Source: Geopsychrobacter electrodiphilus DSM 16401 (GTDB lineage Bacteria; Desulfobacterota; Desulfuromonadia; Desulfuromonadales; Geopsychrobacteraceae). Taken from it: 64,000 nucleotides of DNA. The stretch is from positions 1,116,001-1,180,000 of the forward strand of contig NZ_ARWE01000001.1 in assembly GCF_000384395.1 (NCBI RefSeq), in the 5' to 3' direction. Below, one piece after another: positions 11,802 through 20,954 of this stretch. Below the pieces are notes generated by a model. The model saw nothing but the letters and a program-made list of their open reading frames with translations, was not told the origin of the DNA and ran no database searches. The position numbers and the translations under genes are program-made. Each line of letters opens with the position of its first letter. Positions within the stretch are counted from its first letter, which is position 1.

Positions 11802-12159
11802 GGTTTCAACCGGGTGGCTAGGGATTAAGAAACAGTGAAATAATCGAAGGGTCTGTATAGCATTGCCACTGCCCGGGGGGCAAGTGGGGCAGGCGCCGGA
11901 GCTGTCAGTTGCGATACTCATTTCATCACTAAGGCTGAATTGCTTCCGGGAGTCGAGATAGAGGCGGTTTTGTCGGGGGACGCACAGCATAACCATTTTG
12001 GAGGAGGGGCGCAGAGCTTGATCGAATTTTCAGTTGGATCGACCAGAAATCTGGTTCAGGTCGGCTTTTTTGGGACACGCTTCAGAGATTGCAAAAAGCG
12101 CAGTTTTGATGCTAGATTGCGCCAGTGAATAGATACTTACCTTCAGGTCCAGCCTCGCT
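11802..12159. promoter_or_regulatory. Divergent intergenic region ettA / phoH operon
   Basis: 358 bp without a convincing gene. It must hold the ettA promoter (-) and a promoter for the phoH operon (+). The best + candidate is TTGCAA at 12089-12094 and TAGATT at 12113-12118 with an 18-bp spacer, each matching 4 of 6 consensus bases. No riboswitch or repeat was recognised. Confidence 0.35.
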
Positions 12160-13170
12160 ATGAGTCGCACGCAGAAATTTATTGTTGCTGATGCTGATCT
12201 CGTCGGAGCACTTTTGGGCCGTCAGAATCGCTATGTAAAGCAGGTCGCGCTCGCGCTAGGGATACGTATTGGCAGCAAGGGACTTGAGCTGCATTTCTCC
12301 GGTGACGCCGCCCAGGCTGAAATCGGACGGCGGGTTTTCGAAGAACTGGAGCAACTCCTCAAAGAGGGGATGCCGCTCTATCCCCCCGATGTCGATTATG
12401 CAGTGCGGATTCTTTGTCAGGATTCCTCTACAAAATTACGCGACATCTTTCTTGATACTGTTTTTATTTCTGCCCGCAAAAAAATCATCGGTCCAAAAAG
12501 TCTGGCGCAAAAACACTACATCGACGCAATTCGGGCGCATCATGTGGTTTTTGGTGTCGGTCCGGCGGGTACCGGCAAGACTTACCTCGCCATGGCCATG
12601 GCTGTTGCCGCTTTAATGCGTAAAGAGGTCAGTCGTATTTTGCTGGTACGCCCGGCTGTGGAGGCGGGGGAAAAGCTGGGGTTTCTGCCGGGAGACCTGG
12701 CAGAAAAAATCAATCCCTATCTGCGGCCGCTCTATGATGCTCTGTTTGATATGCTTGAGCCAGAGCGTGGGAAAGAGCTGGTTGCAAACGGCATTATTGA
12801 GGTTGCTCCGTTGGCGTTCATGCGCGGGCGAACTCTGAACGACGCCTTTGTTATCCTGGATGAAGCACAGAACACCACCAGTGAACAAATGAAGATGTTT
12901 TTAACCCGCCTCGGGTTCGGCAGTCGCGCGGTGGTGACGGGTGATGTGACTCAGATTGACCTGCCAGCAAGCAGCAACTCCGGCTTGTTAAGTGCGATTG
13001 ATGTGCTCTCCAACGTCAGTGGTATCTGTTTTAATTATTTCAGCGATATCGATGTGGTCAGGCACCCGATCGTTCAGTCGATCGTTCAGGCCTACGAAGC
13101 GGCCGACAAGCGTTCACTGCGTCCCGGGCGCAATCTGAATCTCACGTCGGGCGAAGGAGCCAAAAACTAA
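12160..13170 (+). CDS. ybeZ: PhoH-like ATPase (YbeZ family)
   Basis: Cytoplasmic RNA-associated P-loop ATPase, genetically and physically linked to the endoribonuclease YbeY. An N-terminal KH-like part is followed by the PhoH domain with Walker A GPAGTGKT at residues 134-141 and Walker B FVILDEAQN near residue 230. 336 aa, normal. First gene of ybeZ - 7TM-HD - ybeY - ybeX - lnt, an order found in many proteobacteria. The next gene follows after 2 bp. Confidence 0.93.
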   Translation: MSRTQKFIVADADLVGALLGRQNRYVKQVALALGIRIGSKGLELHFSGDAAQAEIGRRVFEELEQLLKEGMPLYPPDVDYAVRILCQDSSTKLRDIFLDTVFISARKKIIGPKSLAQKHYIDAIRAHHVVFGVGPAGTGKTYLAMAMAVAALMRKEVSRILLVRPAVEAGEKLGFLPGDLAEKINPYLRPLYDALFDMLEPERGKELVANGIIEVAPLAFMRGRTLNDAFVILDEAQNTTSEQMKMFLTRLGFGSRAVVTGDVTQIDLPASSNSGLLSAIDVLSNVSGICFNYFSDIDVVRHPIVQSIVQAYEAADKRSLRPGRNLNLTSGEGAKN

Positions 13171-13172
13171 AT

Positions 13173-15635
13173 ATGGCAAAAAAAGTTCAGTCCGGCCCTC
13201 TCGATAAACGGCCAGATAAAAAAGTCGAAAAGAAGAGCGAGAAAAAGGGCGATAGAAAAAGTTTTGCCTCGGCCGAACAGGCGCGGCTCTGGTATCGGGA
13301 CAAAAATCAGGTAGCTAAGGTGCTGTTAATCGTCATTGCACTGCTCCTGACCCTGGTGATTATCCCCAAGGGCGGGTTTATCCCTGAATATCACGTGCCG
13401 GGTGAGATCGCCTCGCGGGACATTAAATCTCCGCGTGATCTGTTGATTGAAGATGAACCTTTGACCCTGACCAAGCGGGAAGAAGCTCGCCAGGCCATTC
13501 ATCCGTTATATGATTTTGATGCAGATGCGGGTCACAATAGCATCGCCCGCCTGAATCGTGGCCTGCGTGAGCTCACGCGTGCTGCTGCTCAACCAGAAAC
13601 AGCGAAGGCCGCAGACGCCACCGTCACTGCAGACGGGGACGAGGACAAACTGCGTGCTGCGGTTGAAACGGCCTTCGGCGTTGCGCTGACTGATGAGGAC
13701 TATAAGGTCCTGAAGACCCTTCCCGCCGACCTTGACGTCGCCGCACTCACTCTTAGTCTACAGCAAGAGGTGTTTGATCGACCCCTCGTGGCTAATCTCA
13801 AACTGTTTCTTGCCGATCAGGCCAAGGGTGTTGTCGTTCGCGATCTCTCAAGCCAGACCGAGAAGGTCTATACCGATTTACCTCGGGTGATGGGTCTTAC
13901 TGAGGCGCTTGCCGGGAGTGATCCTCTGCTCAAACAGACTCCGGGAATTAAACGTGCTCAGCGAAAGGTTCTCCTCGGGGTTTTTCAGCAGTTGCTTCGG
14001 CCCAGTTTGACCTACAATCAGCAAGAGACCGAGCTGCGTCGTCAGAGAGCATTCGATGATATCGCCCCCGTACTTTTTCAGGTTAAAAAAGGTGAGATGA
14101 TTGTGCGGGAGGGGGAGCGGGTGACCGCCGTTCAGATCGCCAAGTTACATGCTCTGAGCGAACTCGGACGCGACAATCGAACCCTGCAAATCGGGTTTGG
14201 TCTCCTCTTGTGCATCCTTATTTTTTATGCAACGGCCCATTGTTTTGTCCGGTCGAGTATCCGCAAATACAACCCTGATGTGCGTGCTCTCCTCTTTTTG
14301 GCCTGTACGACACTGGTCTTTTTTCTGGTGGTTAAAACCTGCATGGCGATCGCGACCGGGCTGGCGAGTACTGTCGGGTTTATCGACGCCAACAGTTTTT
14401 ACTATGCCATCCCCTTCGCCATGGGTGCCATGGTGGTGCGGATCATTCTAAACTCTGAGACCGCCCTGATCTTCTCTGTCTGCATCTCCTGGCTGGTTGG
14501 AGTCCTCTTCGGCAACAGCTTGTTTATTGCGCTTTATGTCCTGGCTTCGAGCCTGATGGGGGCGCATGGCGTGCGTCACTGTAAAGAACGCTCCAATCTT
14601 TACCGGGCTGGGGTCTGGGTTGCTCTGGTCAATGCTGGAATGTTGCTGGGCATCCACCTGCTGGCGGGTAAGCCGCTCGATTTGCAGTTGCTGTACAAGC
14701 TCGGTCTGGGGCTTTTTGGGGGCCTGCTCAGTGCGGTGGTGGTGAATGGTATTATCCCTCTTGCCGAAAGCATCTTTAAATACACCACCGATATCAAATT
14801 TCTTGAATTAGCCAACATGAATTCACCGGTTTTGCGCGAATTGATGGTTCAGGCCCCGGGGACTTATCACCATTCCATGATCGTCGGCAGCCTGGTTGAA
14901 TCTGCTGCTGAAGAGATCGGTGCCAATCCCCTGTTGGCACGGGTTGCTGCTTATTATCATGACATCGGCAAGATCAAAAAACCGCTCTATTTTTTCGAGA
15001 ATACCGGGGGACAGCGCAACAAACATGACAAGCTTGCGCCTTCGATGAGCGCCCTGATTTTAACGGCACATGTGAAAGAAGGTGTCGAACTGGCGCGTGA
15101 ACGCAAATTGGGTGCCCCTATTATCGACATTATTCAGCAGCATCACGGTACGGCGCTGATCAAGTTTTTTTATGAAAAGGCCAAACTGCAGGTCAAGCCC
15201 GGGATGGAGCAGATCGATGAGCGGGCTTATCGCTATCATGGGCCAAAGCCACAGACGCGTGAGGCTGCTTTGATTATGTTGGCCGATGCGGTTGAAGCCG
15301 CCAGTCGTACCCTGACCGACCCGACGTCGGCGCGCATTCAGGGGATGGTGAAAAAGTTGATCAACAATATTTTTATTGATGGCCAACTGGAAGAATGTGA
15401 TTTGACCTTGAAAGATCTGCACCTGATCGCTCGAAGCTTTAATCAGGTGCTTGGGGGGATTTTCCATAACCGGATTGACTATCCTGAGCCGGTTCATATA
15501 GTGCGTGAGAAAAAAATGGAGGCAGAGCCGACTAGTGAAAATCCAGATCGAGAACCACCAACGGAGCCAGAAGATCCTGATGCGGCCGCTGCGAAAGATA
15601 GCCACAAAGATCTTAAGCGCCTTGGGATTCCCTGA
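13173..15635 (+). CDS. 7TM receptor-HD phosphodiesterase (PgpH/YqfF type)
   Basis: Membrane protein of 820 aa. It has a basic N-terminal tail, one membrane helix near residues 48-66, an extracellular 7TMR-HDED domain, about seven helices from ~residue 340, and a cytoplasmic HD domain with HHSMIVG and the HD pair at residues 596-597 (YYHDIGK). Firmicute PgpH of this architecture hydrolyses c-di-AMP. Whether that holds here is an inference; some deltaproteobacteria use other cyclic dinucleotides. The last 101 bp overlap ybeY in another frame. The acidic, Pro-rich C-terminal tail is probably disordered. Confidence 0.9.
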   Translation: MAKKVQSGPLDKRPDKKVEKKSEKKGDRKSFASAEQARLWYRDKNQVAKVLLIVIALLLTLVIIPKGGFIPEYHVPGEIASRDIKSPRDLLIEDEPLTLTKREEARQAIHPLYDFDADAGHNSIARLNRGLRELTRAAAQPETAKAADATVTADGDEDKLRAAVETAFGVALTDEDYKVLKTLPADLDVAALTLSLQQEVFDRPLVANLKLFLADQAKGVVVRDLSSQTEKVYTDLPRVMGLTEALAGSDPLLKQTPGIKRAQRKVLLGVFQQLLRPSLTYNQQETELRRQRAFDDIAPVLFQVKKGEMIVREGERVTAVQIAKLHALSELGRDNRTLQIGFGLLLCILIFYATAHCFVRSSIRKYNPDVRALLFLACTTLVFFLVVKTCMAIATGLASTVGFIDANSFYYAIPFAMGAMVVRIILNSETALIFSVCISWLVGVLFGNSLFIALYVLASSLMGAHGVRHCKERSNLYRAGVWVALVNAGMLLGIHLLAGKPLDLQLLYKLGLGLFGGLLSAVVVNGIIPLAESIFKYTTDIKFLELANMNSPVLRELMVQAPGTYHHSMIVGSLVESAAEEIGANPLLARVAAYYHDIGKIKKPLYFFENTGGQRNKHDKLAPSMSALILTAHVKEGVELARERKLGAPIIDIIQQHHGTALIKFFYEKAKLQVKPGMEQIDERAYRYHGPKPQTREAALIMLADAVEAASRTLTDPTSARIQGMVKKLINNIFIDGQLEECDLTLKDLHLIARSFNQVLGGIFHNRIDYPEPVHIVREKKMEAEPTSENPDREPPTEPEDPDAAAAKDSHKDLKRLGIP

Positions 15636-16011
15636 TGGCGAGCTCTCACTGCTGATCGTCAATAACGACGAGATTCAACAAATTAATCGCGATTATCTGC
15701 AGCGGGACAGACCGACCAATGTCATCTCCTTTGCCATGCAGGAAGGAGAGGGGGCCGGCGTTCAGCCTCAGTTGCTGGGTGATGTGGTGATCAGCGCCGA
15801 GCGCGCGGCCGCAGACGCTGTTGACGCAGAGATCCCTTTTGAACATGAACTGGTGTTTCTGTTACTGCACGGAATTCTGCATCTGCTCGGCTTTGATCAT
15901 GAGCGGGGCACTGAAGAGCAGGCCATCGAAATGGAAGCGAAGGAACGTGAAATTTTTTCGTTGATACAACAGGAGTTTCTCGATGAGAATGGCTTTAAAG
16001 CAGCACTCTAG
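15535..16011 (+). CDS. ybeY: Endoribonuclease YbeY
   Basis: Zinc-dependent endoribonuclease for 16S rRNA 3'-end maturation and 70S quality control. The metal motif H-x3-H-x5-H is at residues 112, 116 and 122 (HGILHLLGFDHE). 158 aa from a GTG at 15535, whose product begins MKIQIENHQRSQ as usual in the family. GGAGG lies ~12 nt upstream, inside the preceding gene. The longer frame from 15505 adds an unlikely basic leader. Confidence 0.93.
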   Translation: MKIQIENHQRSQKILMRPLRKIATKILSALGFPDGELSLLIVNNDEIQQINRDYLQRDRPTNVISFAMQEGEGAGVQPQLLGDVVISAERAAADAVDAEIPFEHELVFLLLHGILHLLGFDHERGTEEQAIEMEAKEREIFSLIQQEFLDENGFKAAL

Positions 16012-16025
16012 ACAAGGGGGATTGG

Positions 16026-16868
16026 TTGCAGCCTGAACGATCTGAGCCGGGTTTTATCCGCGGTCTGAAAAAAATCTTCTCGACACGCCCGCTGGCCAGC
16101 ACTGAAGCTGACTTGCAGGAGATGATTGATGCCTCTGAGTTAGGGGGGATCATTGATGAAGAAGAAGGGGACATGCTCCAGTCGATTCTGGAACTGAATG
16201 ACACCATAGTGCGGGAGATTATGGTGCCGCGCACCTCGATGGTCTGTTGTGATCGTACTGCGCCCCTCGCGGATATTTTAAAGGCGATCAACGATTCCGG
16301 GCATTCGCGTATTCCTGTTTATGATAACAGCCGTGACAACATCTTCGGACTTGTTTATGCCAAGGATCTTTTACGTTTCTGGGGCACCCCGCTTGAAGAA
16401 CTGAATCTGAACCAGGTTTTGCGCCCTCCCTTTCTGGTCCCCGAGTCCAAAAAAGTCAGCGATCTACTGCAGGACTTCCGCCAGCGCCGTGTGCATATGG
16501 CCATTGTCATCGACGAATATGGTGGCACCTCAGGATTGGTCACAATAGAGGATCTGATCGAGGAGATTGTCGGCGATATTATGGATGAGTACGACCTTGA
16601 AGAGGATTGGTTGATTGTTGAGGAGACTGGTACGGTGCTGGTCGATGGACGTCTGAATATTGAGGAGTTTGAAGAGCATTTCTCGATCTCCGTAGCGCGA
16701 GAAAAATTCGATACCGTGGGTGGCTATGTCGTCGAAATGCTCGGTCGGGTACCCGCTCGCGGCGAGCGCCTTGAGTTCGACAAGCTGCAGATGCTGATTG
16801 TGGATGCCGACCCGCGGGCGGTGCGACAAATCAGGGTTTTCCCGGCCGGTCTCGTCGCTGAGGGATGA
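16026..16868 (+). CDS. ybeX: CorC/HlyC-type CBS domain protein (YbeX)
   Basis: Cytoplasmic protein with two CBS domains (residues ~60-180) and a C-terminal CorC/HlyC transporter-associated domain (~190-275). It lacks the N-terminal membrane domain of larger CNNM relatives, as in E. coli YbeX/CorC, which is linked to magnesium/cobalt efflux and to ribosome metabolism. The start is TTG at 16026, preceded by AAGGGGG; no ATG lies near. 280 aa. Its stop overlaps the lnt ATG (ATGA). Confidence 0.9.
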   Translation: MQPERSEPGFIRGLKKIFSTRPLASTEADLQEMIDASELGGIIDEEEGDMLQSILELNDTIVREIMVPRTSMVCCDRTAPLADILKAINDSGHSRIPVYDNSRDNIFGLVYAKDLLRFWGTPLEELNLNQVLRPPFLVPESKKVSDLLQDFRQRRVHMAIVIDEYGGTSGLVTIEDLIEEIVGDIMDEYDLEEDWLIVEETGTVLVDGRLNIEEFEEHFSISVAREKFDTVGGYVVEMLGRVPARGERLEFDKLQMLIVDADPRAVRQIRVFPAGLVAEG

Positions 16869-18400
16869 AGCCAGCTCTCCTTACATATTGCCGCAACCGA
16901 ATCGATGTTTATTTAGTCCCGGCGGCGCTCTCCGGCTTGTTGCTGGCGGGGGCCTTCCCGCCGGTCAGCCAGGGCTGGCTCGGTTTTCTCGCGCTGGTCC
17001 CCCTGCTGCTCGTTGCCGAGCGCCGGCCCTTTGCCAGTGGCCTGGTCTGCGGTCTCTTTTTCTTCGCTCCACTCCTCTACTGGCTGAATATTGTCATGAC
17101 CGACTATGGTGGACTGGCGCCTTTCTTCTCGGTGGTTGCCTGGCTGCTTTTGTGTCTCTACCTGTCCTTGTATTTTGGGGCTGCTCTCTGGTTGAGTTGC
17201 CGTGCTCAACATATGCTGCGTATCCCGTTACTGGTCTCCTTGCCGCTGGTCTGGGTGGCCTTCGAATATCTGCGTGGCATTCTGCTGAGTGGTTTCCCCT
17301 GGGGTCTTTTAGGCTATGCCGCCATCGACATGAATAATTTGCGGCAACTGGCCGATCTTTTCGGCGTTTATGGCCTATCCGCCCTGTTTATGATCTGCAA
17401 CCTGACTCTGACCCTCTTTTTGCAATATCGACAACCGCGTCTCATCTGCTGCGGACTCCTCCTCTGTGCCCTGTTGCTGGGGGGTGGTTTTTATTATGGT
17501 CGTTCAATTCTGTCCAGTTCGGGGAGTAGTGATCTGCCGCGTATGACCCTTGGCTTGATTCAGGGGAATATTGGACAACACCAGAAATGGGACAGTACCT
17601 ATCGTCAGCAGACTCTGGATGCGTATCAACGCCTCAGCCTGAAGGCAGCAAAACAGGGCGCCAGACTGTTGATCTGGCCGGAAGCTGCGACTCCTTTTTA
17701 TCTGCAGGAGAAGAGTCCCTCCAGTAGTCAGGTTTTGCGAATCCCCGCTCTAACCGACACCTCATTGCTGCTTGGTAGCCCCTCATATCAAGTGACTCCT
17801 GATAATGGTTACCGTTATTTTAACAGCGCCTTTCTGCTTGGGGGCGATGGTCGGGTGTTAGGTCGGAGTGATAAAATCCATCTGGTCCCTTTTGGAGAAT
17901 ATGTTCCATTTGCCAAGGTGCTGTTTTTTATAAATAAGCTTGTCTCCGGGGTGGGAGATTTTAGCCCAGGAACAGTCAGGCCTTTGGCCCTGAATGGTCA
18001 TGATCTTGGTGTCCTGATCTGCTACGAGGCGATCTTTCCGGCGCTGGCTCGTGAGTATGTGAATAACGGCAGTGATCTCTTGGTCAATATAACCAATGAT
18101 GCCTGGTTCGGGCGCTCTTCTGCGCCGCGTCAGTTGCTCGATATGACTCGTATGCGTGCCATAGAAAATCGGATCTGGATCGCCCGCGCAGCTAATACCG
18201 GCATCTCGGCGTTGATTGGCCCGGATGGCGCGACTCTCGGCGAGACGCCTTTATTTCATGAAGCCATCGTCACCGGTCAAGTGGAACTGGGGGCGAGGCC
18301 ATGCCTTTATCGCCATATCGGAGATCTTTTTTCCTACCTGTGTCTACTCCTCAGCGGCGGGCTTCTCCTGGGCTGCTTTATCCGGCGCCAAAAAGCCTGA
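16865..18400 (+). CDS. lnt: Apolipoprotein N-acyltransferase
   Basis: Inner-membrane enzyme adding the third acyl chain to the N terminus of lipoproteins, so the cell has a Gram-negative envelope. An N-terminal membrane domain (~residues 1-210) is followed by a nitrilase-like domain. The catalytic triad is readable: Glu273 (WPEAATPF), Lys337 (SDKIHLVPFGEY) and Cys386 (ICYEAIFP), close to E267/K335/C387 of E. coli. 511 aa, normal. Last gene of the ybeZ-lnt operon. Confidence 0.95.
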   Translation: MKPALLTYCRNRIDVYLVPAALSGLLLAGAFPPVSQGWLGFLALVPLLLVAERRPFASGLVCGLFFFAPLLYWLNIVMTDYGGLAPFFSVVAWLLLCLYLSLYFGAALWLSCRAQHMLRIPLLVSLPLVWVAFEYLRGILLSGFPWGLLGYAAIDMNNLRQLADLFGVYGLSALFMICNLTLTLFLQYRQPRLICCGLLLCALLLGGGFYYGRSILSSSGSSDLPRMTLGLIQGNIGQHQKWDSTYRQQTLDAYQRLSLKAAKQGARLLIWPEAATPFYLQEKSPSSSQVLRIPALTDTSLLLGSPSYQVTPDNGYRYFNSAFLLGGDGRVLGRSDKIHLVPFGEYVPFAKVLFFINKLVSGVGDFSPGTVRPLALNGHDLGVLICYEAIFPALAREYVNNGSDLLVNITNDAWFGRSSAPRQLLDMTRMRAIENRIWIARAANTGISALIGPDGATLGETPLFHEAIVTGQVELGARPCLYRHIGDLFSYLCLLLSGGLLLGCFIRRQKA

Positions 18401-18459
18401 AAATCGTTGGTCGTCTTCGCCTCCTGGTATTTTTTGAATAAAAATGTCTATTTAAGAGA

Positions 18460-18489
18460 TTGACAGCCCCCGGGACTCTAATCTATTTT
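18460..18489 (+). promoter_or_regulatory. Candidate sigma70 promoter for the aap operon
   Basis: A perfect TTGACA at 18460-18465 is followed by TATTTT at 18484-18489 with an 18-bp spacer. It is ~170 bp upstream of the aapJ start, in the only large gap between lnt and aapJ. The -10 is weak (4 of 6). Confidence 0.4.
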
Positions 18490-18658
18490 AATGGAACAGT
18501 GTTTTGTTAATATTGAACTCTGAGTTTTTCTCTCCTGATCTGACTGGCGATGCATTGAAATTATGCTAGGCTTTTAAGTGATGCTTTCCCGTGGGTCCCT
18601 GTGTCATTGGGACAAAAAACTATCTCACCACAAACTAACAGATAAAAGGAGAACGAAA

Positions 18659-19678
18659 ATGCGATTTTCGAGATTGATGGCCTTGGTTGCAGCAGTTTCG
18701 CTGCTTTGCAGCGGAATGGCTTTTGCCGGTAAGGATCTTGACGCGGTTCAGAAAAAGGGTTTTATTCAGGCCGGTGTCAACGGCGGGGTGTTCGGCTTTG
18801 GTATGCCTGATAAAAATGGCGTCTGGAGAGGTCTGGATGTTGATACTGCGCACGCTATTGCCGCTGCGATCTTTGGCGATGCAAATAAAGTTAAGTTCAC
18901 CCCACTGACCGCGCAGCAGCGTTTCACTGCCTTGCAATCGGGTGAAATCGACGTGCTCACCCGTAACGCAACTCGGACCCTGACTCGTGAAACTCAACTT
19001 GGTCTGAATTTTGTGGCGGTCAATTACTACGATGGCCAGGGCTTTCTGGTTCCGAAAAAACTTGGACTGAAGAGTGCGAAAGAGCTTGATGGGGCTACAG
19101 TCTGCGTCCTGCCTGGTACCACCACTGAGCAGAATGCTGCCGACTATTTCCGTACTAACAACATGAAATGGAAGCCGGTTGTCATCGAGAACACCACGGA
19201 ACTGGCCAAAACCTTTTTTGCTGGCCGCTGCGACGTGCTGACCTCGGACGCTTCACAGTTGGCGGGGACCCGCGCGGTTGCTCCGAATCCCAAAGACTAC
19301 GTTATCCTTCCTGAAATCATCTCCAAGGAGCCCTTGGCTCCAGCCGTCCGTCATGGCGATGACCAGTTCCGTGATGTCGTTGATTTTTCGGTACTTGCGA
19401 TGATCAATGCCGAAGAACTGGGGATTACCTCAAAGAACGTTGATGAAATGCTCAAGAGCAAAGATCCTGTCATTCAGCGTTTTCTCGGCGTTATCCCTGG
19501 CAATGGCGCGGCGCTCGGTCTTGATGAAGCCTGGGCCTACAATATCGTCAAGCAGGTTGGAAACTATGGTGAGGTGTTTGAGCGCAACGTTGGGGTCAAC
19601 ACGACCCTCGGGCTTGAGCGGGGGCTCAACGCCTTGTGGACACATGGTGGCTTGATGTATTCACCGCCTTTCAAGTAA
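18659..19678 (+). CDS. aapJ: Amino-acid ABC transporter substrate-binding protein (AapJ type)
   Basis: Periplasmic receptor of a general L-amino-acid ABC importer. Signal peptide residues 1-24 end at GMAFA. The mature domain contains GVNGGVFGFGMPD, GLDVDTAHAIAAAIFGD and the family stretch LTRNATRTLTRETQLGL. I chose the ATG at 18659, which has AAAAGGAG upstream; the frame is open to 18578. 339 aa. A hairpin directly downstream separates it from the permease genes and should let the receptor be made in excess. Confidence 0.93.
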   Translation: MRFSRLMALVAAVSLLCSGMAFAGKDLDAVQKKGFIQAGVNGGVFGFGMPDKNGVWRGLDVDTAHAIAAAIFGDANKVKFTPLTAQQRFTALQSGEIDVLTRNATRTLTRETQLGLNFVAVNYYDGQGFLVPKKLGLKSAKELDGATVCVLPGTTTEQNAADYFRTNNMKWKPVVIENTTELAKTFFAGRCDVLTSDASQLAGTRAVAPNPKDYVILPEIISKEPLAPAVRHGDDQFRDVVDFSVLAMINAEELGITSKNVDEMLKSKDPVIQRFLGVIPGNGAALGLDEAWAYNIVKQVGNYGEVFERNVGVNTTLGLERGLNALWTHGGLMYSPPFK

Positions 19679-19693
19679 TTTTTCTATGCGACC

Positions 19694-19726
19694 CGGGGGA
19701 CGTTTTAGCGAACGCCCCCCGTTTTT
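19694..19726 (+). terminator. Hairpin between aapJ and aapQ (attenuator)
   Basis: An 11-bp stem with one A-C mismatch (19694-19704 with 19711-19721), followed by a T run. It sits 16 bp after the aapJ stop, in the 66-bp gap to aapQ. Partial termination here would give more receptor than permease, a common arrangement in ABC importer operons. Confidence 0.75.
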
Positions 19727-19744
19727 TATCTGCACAGCCCCTGT

Positions 19745-20953
19745 ATGAAAAGAGCTACCTTGGACACTCAGACATCCGGCACAAATGGTGATCTGCCGCC
19801 AACCGTTCCATTCTGGCGCGATCCTGATAAAAGAGGAATGGTGTTTCAGATCGTGGTGCTGCTACTGGCTCTCAGCATCGGTTATGTTCTCTTCACCAAT
19901 ACCCAGGCCAACTTAAAAAGACAGTCGATTGCGACTGGCTTCGGTTTTTTACAGCGAGAAGCCGGTTTTGAGATCGGTGATCCCGCGATCGCATATACTG
20001 CGGCGGATACCTACTCACGGGCACTCCTTGTCGGTGCACTAAACACCCTCAAGGTTTCTTTTGTCGGCATTTTATTGACCCTGCTCCTGGGCGTCATCGT
20101 CGGAATTTCGCGTCTTTCTCGTAACTGGCTGGTGTCGCGCCTGTCAGGCGGGTTTATCGAGGTGATGCAGAATATTCCGATTCTGCTGCAGCTCTTTTTC
20201 TGGTACGCATTATTTTACGAAGCTTTTCCGGCGCCTCGACAAGCCCTCAACCCGCTGCCGGGTGTGTTTTTGTGTAATCGCGGGCTGATCTTTGGCGTAC
20301 TTGCTGATCATCCCGTGCATAGCCATATGCTTATTGCGTTACTGGTCGGCGTGTTCGGCTGGTGGTTGTTGGCGCGCTGGGGGCACAAGGTCCAGGATAA
20401 CACCGGGCGGATTTTGCCGATTCATCGCATGGGGATAGGGCTTTGTCTGCTGCTGCCCCTGCTGCTCTGGTTGTTTGCCGGGGCCCCAACCGCGCTCAAT
20501 ATACCGGTCCTCAAGGGCTTCAACTTCTCGGGCGGGGTGACGGTCAGTCCGGAGTTTAGTGCGTTGTTGTTGGGGTTGGTCCTTTATACCTCGGCTTTTG
20601 TTGCCGAAATCGTACGTGCCGGCATTCAAGCTGTCGACCGCGGTCAGGTCGAAGCGGCTATGGCGATTGGCCTTCGCCCTGGACAGGTCCTGCGCCTGGT
20701 GATTTTACCTCAGGCCTTGCGGGTCATTATTCCGCCGTTGACCAGCCAGATGCTTAACCTGACTAAAAACAGTTCGTTGGCGATTGCCATCGGTTATTCA
20801 GATTTTGTTTCTGTCGCCAATACTACGATTAACCAGACTGGTCAGGCGATCGAAGGTGTCGCATTGATCATGGCCATTTACCTTTGCTTCAGCCTGTCGA
20901 CCTCGGTCTTTATGAACTGGTACAACAAAAAAATGACTCTGGTGGAGAGGTAA
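19745..20953 (+). CDS. aapQ: Amino-acid ABC transporter permease (AapQ type)
   Basis: Inner-membrane permease of 402 aa in the enlarged AapQ/BztB class, with extra helices between the N-terminal and the conserved C-terminal part. The HisM-family EAA loop is visible as GQVEAAMAIGLRPGQVLRLVILPQALR. Pairs with AapM. The ribosome binding site at the chosen ATG is weak. Confidence 0.92.
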   Translation: MKRATLDTQTSGTNGDLPPTVPFWRDPDKRGMVFQIVVLLLALSIGYVLFTNTQANLKRQSIATGFGFLQREAGFEIGDPAIAYTAADTYSRALLVGALNTLKVSFVGILLTLLLGVIVGISRLSRNWLVSRLSGGFIEVMQNIPILLQLFFWYALFYEAFPAPRQALNPLPGVFLCNRGLIFGVLADHPVHSHMLIALLVGVFGWWLLARWGHKVQDNTGRILPIHRMGIGLCLLLPLLLWLFAGAPTALNIPVLKGFNFSGGVTVSPEFSALLLGLVLYTSAFVAEIVRAGIQAVDRGQVEAAMAIGLRPGQVLRLVILPQALRVIIPPLTSQMLNLTKNSSLAIAIGYSDFVSVANTTINQTGQAIEGVALIMAIYLCFSLSTSVFMNWYNKKMTLVER

Positions 20954-20954
20954 T

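Noticed and set aside
11940-12128. 62-codon frame in the ettA-phoH gap
   Set aside because: No ribosome binding site, no family similarity, lies over the likely promoter region.
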